A stretch of DNA of 64,000 bases from assembly GCA_003342895.1 (NCBI GenBank), contig PTFA01000009.1, positions 8,452,677-8,516,676 on the forward strand. The letters run 5' to 3'. Numbering within the stretch: the first letter of the stretch is position 1; each line of letters opens with the position of its first letter. The notes beneath the pieces were generated by a model, which saw only the letters and a list, made by a program, of their open reading frames with translations, made no database searches and had not been told where the DNA came from. Origin of the DNA: Casuarius casuarius. Its lineage: Eukaryota > Chordata > Aves > Casuariiformes > Casuariidae. Made by a program: the position numbers and the translations under genes. Below are positions 52,801 through 64,000 of this stretch, one piece after another.

Positions 52801-55800
52801 GCCAAAACAATATTGAAGTTAGAAGATAGACCTTATATAAGTTATAGCTGTATGCCTACAGAGGCAGGCACACACCTTGGTGGGATCCTCAAGAGTTTTA
52901 TCATGAGCTACTAATATACCAACATTTTTAAAGACAGTAGTAAGTATAAGCTTCAGAGCCCTTAAACTGCAATTCAAATGTTGCAGCTTTCAAATTGGCA
53001 GTCTCAGGTACCCACAACATTCCTGAGAGAAAAGGCAGAAACTACTCGAGGATTTCTCTCTTGTCCACAGAAAGGCTTTGAAGTCTGTCTTAACATGCAC
53101 CCTTGATGATAATAGTTTCATTTTGGAATGTCAAAGCAACTCATGGCATGACTTAAGTAAGTCCATATGAACACAAATTACTCCCAATTACAGCACAGCT
53201 GCATGTTAAGGATATCATGGAAATTTTACCCCAAATGATCAACTTCATAGTTTAAGAGCCGGATTTCCCTCAAATATCAGTAAAGAAAACCCTAAACTAA
53301 CAAAACAAAAATGCCAAAAAAATCAAGTAAATCGAGAGCCAATTTTACATTAAATGAACTTTTACCATAGTCAGCAACCCTGTCTCCCAAGAGACCAGCC
53401 TGCTGATGCAATGCCATGAAGAGCAGGACCCTGTGGTCATGTGCATGTGACTGACTAATCTGGCAAAAAAACCTGCTGAATAAAACACATGAATACAGAC
53501 ACATCTGCTGATAATTAGCATACTGACAGTAGGTACGCACTTCAGTAATAAGAATCCATAGACACAGAGTCAATGTTGCCAGTGCTTAGCCTTTGATTGC
53601 AGGGTATCTCCACCTGAGGCTTTTTTGAACTCTGCTACATATCCATCAAATCCAGAGGCTGAAGAGATCAAGGTGTGATTAAAAGTGAATATTGATAAAG
53701 ATAAAAATATGGAGGAAAAGGCAAAGAATGAAAAGGAAAACAAAAGAATGCCCAGATTGCAAGTACAGAATCTCATTTAAGGCAACTTTTTTGTAATTTG
53801 CGTTTCTCATCTGGATTCATATTACAGCATATTGATAAAGCTTATCTTGGCATCCAGCTCCCTTAGAGAATAAGCAGTTTGTTGTAAAGGAAATGTACAC
53901 CACCACATTTGGAATCCTGTTCTCAAATTTGTGTCACAAAGTGTGCACTACCTGCATTGTTTTCAGAGTTTTGAGAACACAATTCACTTAACTCTACAAT
54001 TAACCCAGTAAGCTCTGCAGTAATGTTCACCAGGTACTGCCAGATTTCTAAATTGCAAAAACAACCCTAATGTTAACAGGATGAATTGCATGTATCTGGA
54101 CCCTAGTTTTCATACAGCTCTTTAGAAGCAGAGAGACCCCCTCAATGTCACTGGAATCCCTGCGCTCAGGTACATGGACTCAAAAACAGACCTGCCCAAT
54201 ACTACTTTCAAAATGCTTTTCTCTCAGCATAGCTTCTCTCAAACACGTAACTACCTTATCTCTACGCCCCACTCAAAAGAACAGATCTCGAAGTGTGCTG
54301 TGCACTGCATACACAGACTGACAGGTATCTGGAGTTTGTCTCTATAGTGCAGACACAGCCAGGCAGGCAAACTCACACCATTACCTGCGCATCCCCCTGT
54401 GCATTGGGCTGCTCCGTTATGATAGAAGAATTGAAATAGCTGAGAAGTCTGTGATAAATGGATAAACTCTTCTTTTATTCTGTATACAAGCAAGACAGGA
54501 CTTGGCACACATTTAAAATTTGCCTAAGTGACTCTGCAGAGTCTGCATGTAAGCCTCCAAAAGCCTTGAGAAATTAGGAAAGGAAAATGCATTTTATATA
54601 CCACTGAAAGATCCCATGGGTCCAAATCCTCACCACATGCACCACATTTACAAGGCACTGCCTTTAAAATGGGAAGGCCTTAAGTTTATTAGGGTCAGAA
54701 AAGGAGCAAGAAAAGTTTGCCCAGTGCAACCTTATGACAATGAATTAAAGTAAGTATCATGGTTGAAAAGTTCTACAAAAAACAGAATAGAGCACAGCAA
54801 GCTTTGTGTAGTCTAGGGAAAAAGGATTTTTGAGAAAAATGGAAGACTTCTATGGGGAAAAACTTGCTTCCTTTCACCAGCCCTCTAAAGGAATAGAAGA
54901 ACTGGTTTGGTGGATCTCTTCTGCTAGCCTTTGTTGCACAGTGGCCAAGGAAGTAGCTGTGTAACCACAGCTGGCATGATGTGAACACTAAGTAACACTG
55001 ATCCCAGCACCCAGAGCATGACAACATGAGTAAGGCAAAAAATTTGACTTCATCCTTCTTTCTTTACGAGAAAAGGCAGACCCATAGGATTAGATGCTTT
55101 GTCTGCCCATGAACATTACTGTGTGACATTATAGTTTTCCTATACACGATGCTGCATGGTACATTATATAGAGTAAATAATGGAATATATGGAATTAGAG
55201 TGGTAATTAGAGTCCCAGACTATTTTTTGTCACATAGGAAAAAAAGTTTGTCATAGCATTGTGGGAGTAACTGGCCTACAAGGACTTTCTAATGCCTCTT
55301 TTTCCCCTAAAGTGTTTCTCAAGTATTTTGGAAAAAAAGGCCATATCCCTGGGGTAAGGAAAAAAGTAATTCTTTTGCCCCCCATTGTTTGCAAAGTAAC
55401 ATTTACAGTGCAAAGAATGATAGACATTATTCTGAAGGAAATATACATAGAAATACAAAGGCTTCCTTCTCTGCACTTTCATTTCTCCCACACCATTATA
55501 AAAAAGGTGTCAAACCTTTTTGCCTTCAAAATAGACAGGTACAATGCACAGAAGTACAGCCTATAAGTGGTTTAATCATACAGTAACAACTGCTCAATAC
55601 ATGTGAGCTTCAGAAATATCTTTTCACCAATTCAAAAATACAATTGCTTGTGCATTTATAGTATTCTTGAACAAGTATTTCAATCATGTACCTTTCCTTT
55701 GGAAAAGGTTGTCCAGAATCTATATTTAGCCATGACAAACATGCTAGCCTTAATCTTCTTGGCATAAACATAGATGGCTGTCATCTCCTGAGAATAGGCT

Positions 55801-58800
55801 AGGTTTTTTTGTCTCAATGTTTTTTCAAGTGATAAAGCAAAACTGTGGCTTCTTATCTAGCATTGAACTAACAGAGTGTTAGCCACATGGGGAAAAGACT
55901 TTAAACACTCATTAATGTTTAAAAAAGGGTCATGAAATGCAGTCAAATAACTATGCCTGAGGTTAATTTATGTTTTCACAACTGTATACAACAGGGTGAC
56001 TTGATAGTTTGTCTTCACATTCTGGTTGTGAACAGTGTTTGAGAACAAATCTGGTGCTTCTGTCTGAAAACAAACTGTTACAGTGCAACTAACCATTCTG
56101 GCAAAATGCAGTAGCATACTGCAGTGAGCACTCAAAGTGCTGAATATCACTCTCCCTGAAAAAAGAATTGAATATATTGTGCAGATTTCCTGTATTTACT
56201 GTTCTATTGTAAAGTTCAAGGAAAAGGAAATATAGAAAAAAACAACTGAACTTGATCCTCAGATGATATAAGCAGGTATAAATCCCTTTAAACAAAAATT
56301 GCACCATGCTCAGTAGCATGATGCCTAAATGATAGCTCATACATTCTAGTACTCTTTTCATTAGGCTTAGGTAGGACAATACTTTGGCCCATACCTGAAA
56401 TGATCAGTAAGAAAGACCTGCTGTTTTGAAAACGCACACTTCTCATTGAAGCAGTATCTGGAAAGAAGTGGTTGCATATACCCTTTTCCATCAGCCATGA
56501 AATAGGGATTGTAACAAATAAACTGAGGAAGGTAGACTTCGAAAGACAGCTCTCAGTTTCTTGGGAATGGACAACTAACTGCTGGGGCTACTGTGTGGTT
56601 CTGTGAATGCTTAGAGCTTTAGCTGATTGGTTTGGTTGCGTTTTCTTCCCAGTGTGTCCCTTTAGTCTCTCACTCTGCTAAAATGAAAATGCGGATATAC
56701 TGTACGAAGGTACAGCCTCAGCTAGTGACAGGTACTGACAAGCTCTATCCCTGTTGCCCAAGACATTCCTCTAATTTACACCAGTCACAGACCCGCCTCT
56801 AGGCATTATGTAGAAATAAAGGATATTTTGAGTCTGAATTATCTGAGCATATATCCATAGCAGGATAGTGAATGGATCTGGACACAAGAAAGAATAATCA
56901 TTACTCAACACCTAGAGAACAATGAGAGTGGAGAAGACAGCTCATCTGACCACCTGCATAGCCCTGCTTATAGCCCTCTTTCTGCTCTCTTTTTTTTCCT
57001 TGTAGGGGAAAGTGAGTCAGGACAAGCAAACAGTGCTGAGTAGCATATATTTGTAAAAAAACCAAATGCATTTCTGAAAGCATGATTCTGAAACAACCAA
57101 TCCTCCCAAATATTTTCCCTTCTGCCCCTCCTTCCTCAGCCCTAGACATTAAAATCATTCCCTTTCATACAGGTAATTACATAAAGAAAAGCTGTTTTTT
57201 AGATTTCTCACGCTTCAGACCTGCACCATTGCTAGCTGTGACAATATTAATGAACAGGAACCTTCCAGGTGTCATAGTGCCCTGTGCCCACCTCAGCAGC
57301 TAGATGCCTTTTCCCAGATACTACAAAACACCCAGACAGTTCCTTGAGGCCCCTTCGTATCTGCTCACAGCTCAGTCTATCAGCTGCTACAAAACATAAG
57401 TAGCCACAGACACTCAGAGTTACTTCAGCTGAAGATCTGTTTGTGTAAAAAAGCTTGTTTTCTTAAAACACACACTTTCAAGCCATACAAAACATTCTGA
57501 GGACATCTGCATTTCAAAGTCACTTTTTTCTGCTCATCTCGAACTTGATCCTGATCAACTTAAGTTAAAATAAGCCATTCCTAATGTCATGCCTAAGATC
57601 AACTTGGCCCTGAAGACAACAGCAAAATCTACATGCTTGCAAGTGTTATAGCAGATGATCTGTAAGGCATTGTAGTCTCACTCTTGTAAACTGCATTCTG
57701 GGTGAGAAAACTTCTATAATTGTCAGCATTGAAATATATGACAGTCTCCATATGTGTCAATATTTACAGGTATACTCTTTTTGGAATAGCTTTGGCACAA
57801 AAATTAGAAATGCAAAAATTAATATGAACAAAGCCAGTCATGAAAGGGCAACAACAAAATTTTATGTCCATTTGCATGAAATATTAATCTCTTTTTCCTC
57901 CCTAATTGAAATGTTCCATTTCTTTGGTACATTTTGTTAAAAAGGATCACTTTTGAAGTTGATATTTAAGTACATTGCCACAGAAATATGACATGATAAT
58001 TTATATGGAACATTAAGCAATACAAAGAACTTATAATGGGAACTTTTCTACTTCTTGTCATCTGTTCTGTGAAACAAGACAGTAATTTAAAAAACCTGCG
58101 AAGGTAAATACTTTTTAACTCAGAGCATAATAAGCCTATGAGATCTTATGGAATGAGTACTGAGGTCAAAAATCAGTACAATTTTTTTTTAAACAAGGAA
58201 CAGACACTTATTTCAATGCAAAACACTTCTGGAGGTGCTACAAAAAGTTTTTTAAAGTAAAATTTTGGAAGGACTCAGCACATTTTATCTCAAGATATAA
58301 AGCCACAATTGCAGGAATATTTCCTCCTGTCCTTCCTTATCCTGCAAAAGCAATTATCAGTGTTTCTCATATCTTCTCCTAAAGTACACAGCACTGGCCA
58401 TTGGCAGAGAAAGATATTAAATTAGACTGATTGCAGTTCTGATTTGGTATGGCAATTCCTTCATTTGATCCCCCTCACCCCTTTCAGTACTATGCTATTA
58501 TCCTAAGATTTGAGGGGGAAAAACAGTATTAAGCTCTTACTACTCCTTGTCAAAGCATGTAACAACTTTTCTAGGGTGGAACACTAATGAACTTTGCATT
58601 TCAAAGAAAAAAGCATTAAAAATAATCAGATATTAACAGTGAAAATCCTAGGACAGTTTAGCATATTTTCCTTTCCTGATTTGTCATATGATTTGACTCT
58701 TGTGGCTTCTGAATCAGTCTACACGTTATTTTCTAGGAACTTGAATTTTATTCTTCATAGTTGCAGCATTTCTGGCAAAATTGGACTGGGGCACTGAGTT

Positions 58801-61800
58801 TATTTCTGTTGTTATTTTTCGTTTTGATCACATTCCTCATCTGGGCCACGTGAACACACTGGCACAATGGCAGTAACACTCCACAAGAGCTGGGGAAGGC
58901 CAGGACTGCATCTGTCAGTAGCAGCTTTTTGAGATGGTGGAACATCAGGTAAGGTATCTGGTACCTGCATATCTTTCTCATGATTATTAAAGCATTGGCT
59001 TCAACACTTCAGTGTTTATTTACCATGCAATACTGAATGGCAAAATATATTTCATGAATGCTGTGTGCTACTTGACCAATGAAGATGAGTGGTAAATTGG
59101 AGTTTCCCATTCAGGAAAGTTTTAAGATTGTGGTCAGAATAAGGAGAGAACCAAAACAACTGGTCCATGTAACAAACAATAGTTTCCTTCCTTTCTCCAC
59201 CCCAAAGACAAGACAGTAGGACAAACTGCTGCTTTTGAACATCTTGAGTCGCAGCTCCAACAAAGCAACAGCTTTTGCTGTGCTTCTGGGAGCAGCACAG
59301 ACCCTGGCACCCTGTGGACATGCACGCTGCCATGTGCCTCATGCAAGTTAGACAACAGGGAAAACTGTTCCCTTCCAGTCATACATGTTCTGTGCTCATT
59401 CCAAGGAAAACAGCTTGACATCTCAGGCAAAAACTGCATTCTCTCCCACAGTTTTGATCCCCAAGCTGTATTTCCCAGGACATAGTTTTGAAAATAATTT
59501 TTAAACAAAACACAATAAAAATACACGCTTGAGCTTGGACAAAATAAATAGCCCTTTTCTGCAGCCTTGCGTACTACCACAACTTGAGGTTGTAACAATC
59601 AGACCTCAAACTATTAGAAATTTCTTCAACCCTGTATTCCCCCTTAGGGCTTCTTTGATATGAAGTCTTCATATCATAGAGTACAGCAGCTGAAACAGCT
59701 GAAATCACTCAAACCACAGAATATTTTTGTTTTAGTCTTTAAAAAAGGTCAGTAAAGCTGAACAACAGTAAATTGTTTTAGCAATTACATTGCTAAAAAT
59801 GCAGTTTGTCAACACAGCACACCTTCACAGCTGGTTTCATGACTGTTAAGTCTATACTTATTCAATCCATGCATTTTGCTGGATGGGACAAGTTTAGTTT
59901 ACTTTTTAGACCAAATTTCAAGGTTAATGGGAAGCAGTAGTATCTCTTTGGAAAGGGAGACTTCCCTCCTCCTCTAGCTATACATGCACATTTTACTAGA
60001 ATTACCATAAATAAAAAAACATGATTTCATCCTACCTCACTGACAAATAAGTAACATCTGTGTTATGCAGGGGACCATGCCAGTATGGGAAAACCTCTAC
60101 AACTGAAAGAATACAAATTGGTTCCTAGTCCAGCCTGCTCTTAGTATCAGGGCAGATGGCAACAAGAAGGGACTTCCATGCATTTACTTTGCAGGGAGGG
60201 AATTTTTACCCTGTTTCATGGTGCAGCTCACAGTACAGGCTCCACATCGCAGTGGAGGGTTCAGCATAAAGGCAAGTAGCGAACAGGCCTGTTCCCATTT
60301 CCCCTCCCCTTTCTCCCTGGACTATGCACTCCTTTTCCATTGAACAAAGGGATTGAGCAGTCCTAGTTTTCTAGTTTACAAAACCAGCCCCATTCAAAAC
60401 CTACAGGAGCATTTCTCACATCAATAGGGACCTGAAGAACATAACCTACATAACCAGAGGGGCAGCTGCAGCCAGGTCACCCCTTTCAGCAGCAGCTCCT
60501 CTACACTCAGTGCAGAACTCACATGGGGTAAGGAAACTTATCCAAAGGAAACTAAGACATACTTTCTGTCAAGTCTCAAATACCTAGCATAGTACAACCC
60601 TAGCCTCAAATTATTTTAAATAATCCTGCAATATTATTAACTAGAGATAAAAATAATCTAGCAGTGCTACTTAGTAGAATATGTCTTTTCTCTGCTTATG
60701 GATTGTTTCACAAAACAAAACCTTAAAATAGAACTAATATTTTTGATATTTAATACAAGGATCTGTAATGCAAAATTACTTTATCCACTTACAAGTCTGA
60801 TAGTGACAATGGCTTCTGCTGCCCTGGCTGGTCAGCAAAAAGCTACTGAACACCTTCAGTAAAATTAGAGAATTATCTACCAGTGCAGACAAACATTCAT
60901 TAAAGGGAGATATTGCTGTATGAGAAGTGGCTGCAAAGAGAAAAAAGGAAACCAAATTATTGTTTTGACTGAACAAGATTTCTATCCAACAATACATCGC
61001 TACATATGAGAAAATTTTTATGCTGCCTTACAAAAATATGCAGTACCGCTGTATGGAGAAATTTAAAGCAAACTAAGAAAGCAGATATATCAAACCCTGG
61101 AATTAGCAACTTCAGTTTTACCTGCATTTATGTAAACTCATACAAAACATTGAACAACAACAGGTTTTAGAAAGGCCCTCAAAAGACCAAAATAAGAATG
61201 TAAATTTTGTCCCCATGTTTATATAGCCACCGCTATATAAATCGGTCAGAATAACATGCATACAAATGCCAATGCATACATTGCTAATTAGCAACCTTCT
61301 TCCACCCTAAGCTGCTCTGCCTGAAGTCCAGTACCTCCTTTAGACACAGGCAAATTAAGTGATTCACGTTCTCACAAAAGTTTCTTTGCATCCATAATGC
61401 TGAGGAAGTAGATCTGGTCTCCTGCTGCTTCAGGAATGTAAAAGAATCTAAGCCCTCAGTTTAAAAATACTCTTTTTCTGTTATGCATAGTACTCAAATA
61501 AGTAGAAAAATACAGAAAAAGAACTCAACTGTGAGCTTTTTATTCACTGAATATAGTACAATCCTAAAACTAATTCAATGGTTCTGTTAATTCAGTATTT
61601 TAGATTTTTCTTGACAACAGATGCTCATAACTGCTGACAGAAATGCAGAGAAGCTATGCATGTATCAAATCAGTTATGAGTTCACATCCCTGAAATATAA
61701 AGCATGCAATACTTACAAGAATTTGGGTTGAAAACGTTAACATGAAGGAAGAGAGGTTATGAGATCCAACAGACAGTAGGTGTGATTGCAGCTGCAGAGT

Positions 61801-62993
61801 GAAAAAAATCAGTCTCACTTAGTCTTAGAAAGGAATTTCTCTCATCCCAATGAGAATCACCACATGCTGACTTTTGAACTCTCCTCAAAAGTATCTTTTG
61901 TCAGTAGTATCATTCCACATCTTTTTATCAAAGGAAAAAAAATTCCAGTATCTTCGTCTTGGCATCAGAAATGAAAACTTCATGAAATCCTATTTGCACA
62001 TTTTCTATTTTTTAAAATGCATCTGTGAATGAAATCTACTACAGGCAGAGTGCACAAAGATTCATATTTCACATTAAAATAGCAGTAGGATTATCTGTAA
62101 TAAGCAAAGACTAATGGCAGTATTTGCTTAGCACTTTGGAAAATGAAAAATTTTCATGCAAGATTTTAAACAAGAGAACAGGAAAGGATCCCTTCTTAGC
62201 TGGAAACATTTCTATGACATCCTGTATTTTGTATTAGACACTAGGAATTAACATTACCATCAAGGATATGCGTAAGTTGTCTAGATAAAATCCCTTTCTA
62301 GCCTCTTATTTGTTTTGAAAATTAAATTAGTATAGTTTTCATTTTCTCTACATTACAGTGCTGCATTAGTTTTAAGTGCTCTTAAATGAAAACTTGTTCC
62401 AATAGTTCTATGCTGGCCATAGAAACCTTCCTCCTATTTACATGGCAGTAAACAAGGAACAACTGAATTTAAGCAAGTTATTGGTGTAAAAGAGAAATGA
62501 GTTCTAAATACTGCTAAAATGCACTGACTTTCCATCCTCCAATAGACAGATATGTAAAAATCTTTATTATTGCAGATGCAGCTAGCTTATTCTTTCCCAC
62601 AGCCTTTAATCCAAAGCTTGACTTTCACGGTGCTTGTGAGCCTTCACAAATACATGAGCAATGCTATGGACACTATCATGCAATCACTCAATACTCACAA
62701 ATGCAGAAGTACTTTTAAAGCTAAATGCACAATACCAAAGGCTAAATATATGTATTTCACACTGAACTACCAAGGCAGGCACATCAATTCACAAGTAGAG
62801 GACATATGATCCAATACCATTCATCTAACCGTATTGCTGCAACCGGAATGAAGAACAGATGGCACAAATACTGAACCAGTACTAAAAATATCAAAGAAAA
62901 TGACAAAAGATTTCTACATGTCAGCATTCACTACTGAAATTTAAATGTTGGAAAATTTAGTCTAGAACACACACATCAATGTTTTAGAATGAC

Positions 62994-63009
62994 TTTTTTT
63001 TTTTTTTTT
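62994..63009. repeat. T16 homopolymer
   Basis: A plain T run, with no associated retrocopy recognised. Confidence 0.85.
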
Positions 63010-64000
63010 AAACACAGCAGTGATTTTGGCTAACATGTCTATCCCCAGTGCAAAGTAACTTGCAGTACAGGCACCTCAAGCTAGAGCTCTCAGAAAAGGC
63101 ACAATGATAACCAGATATATCTTAAGATCTAGTGCAATGCTGGTACTGGCTGGTTTTCCCACAAACTGCATGCTAGCCTCTAATAACCAAGACTTGGAAT
63201 GATTTCTACCAGCTATTTCTCACAGGTGAGATACATAACTAAGATGACCAATTTCTCTCAAAAGTTTCTCATAATTCTGATTACCCCTTCAGGATTTTTT
63301 AAAGGTTGCCAAATGTCATTCAGTCCTCTGCTTTTCTATTGCAGACCTTCAGAGCTTTTTCTACTTGTTTTTAACCTACTTCTAAACACAGTATTTTAAA
63401 ATGCAAGTCTAGTATATGGGACACATTACATTTTTGGCACCCTGAAATAAGAGCCAGTTTCAAAAGCTGAGTTTTCATAGCTCTGATACCTAAGTGAAAA
63501 AGCTCAACATGAACGTAAAATCATGACACAAACAGCATTACATTGGTGCGCAGCCTTAGGTGCAAACTAGTACTACAGGCTATACTGACTCTCCCAACAT
63601 CAGAAGAGCAGCTTTTGTGGAACAGCGATTTTCTTAATTTAATGTCACTGCCTCACAAGAACCAGGCCCAAACACATCTGGTATGAGGGATAAAGGAATA
63701 ACATTTGAAACGTCTGAGCAACTTTGGCTCAAAATTTGTTCTAACCAATATTTACCTTGGCAAAGAAATACCACATACCGTACATATTAGTCATTAATAC
63801 TTTCTGTAGCATGAGTTTCACTGTTTTACTGGACATGAACCTTAGCAACCCTGGTCGCACCAGCAGTTAAGCCTGTCAAAAAGTGATACCTCCAATGTGT
63901 AAGGCGCACTTACACAAGCACAATTCATCTTTCCATGGGCATATTCAGTGCTGACAGCTTTCCTATCCCTCCAGAAGAGCTGCCTCTCCCTTCCCTAAAA

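Larger units (their letters stand above)
48698..64000. other. gene-free AT-rich stretch to the window end
   Basis: No gene recognised. The longest frame, 154 codons at 59134-59598 on the minus strand, has mixed composition and no domain. T18 (49838-49855) and T16 (62994-63009) runs are present. The stretch at 51000-51250 has a less repetitive, conserved-element-like texture, but this cannot be tested by eye. No mobile element is visible. Confidence 0.5.

Overview
This is 64 kb of AT-rich vertebrate nuclear DNA, most likely from a bird or another sauropsid. The evidence is an ancient CR1/L3-type LINE remnant, no SINEs or L1, low repeat density, a betaretrovirus-like provirus, and a cellular insert that matches vertebrate VAPB closely. 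I see no intact host gene. The window reads as a gene desert or the inside of a very large intron. Isolated ATG-to-stop frames of 60-154 codons are scattered on both strands, but none resembles a protein family.

The one structured locus is a provirus at 3553-7427. It has two 238-bp LTRs (TG...CA ends), a perfect 6-bp target duplication (caggaa), a tRNA-Lys primer binding site and a polypurine tract. Its interior is not a normal gag-pro-pol-env genome. In order it holds: a leader with a possible splice donor; a broken gag start (matrix-like part and a proline-rich part); a processed, spliced copy of the 5' half of host VAPB (5'UTR, start codon, MSP domain, part of the linker); about 600 bp that look like the leader of a different retrovirus, with its own candidate primer binding site; the end of pol (a trace of RNase H, then integrase); and the last codons of env TM just before the polypurine tract. 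Capsid, nucleocapsid, protease, reverse transcriptase and Env SU are missing.

This is the layout of a transducing, replication-defective retrovirus: viral ends and packaging region kept, middle replaced by a cellular gene. The gag proline-rich frame runs without a stop through the VAPB 5'UTR into the VAPB start codon in the same frame, so the founder could have made a Gag-VAPB fusion. Today every coding part is broken by stops or frameshifts. The LTRs differ at 11 of 237 comparable sites, so the insertion is old but not ancient.

Outside the provirus I can support a CR1/L3-like LINE fossil (about 16440-17060, minus strand), homopolymer and simple repeats, small tandem duplications, a GC-rich patch (32290-32660), a perfect 16-bp-arm hairpin (42989-43026) and a possible decayed coding fragment on the minus strand (about 25000-25530).
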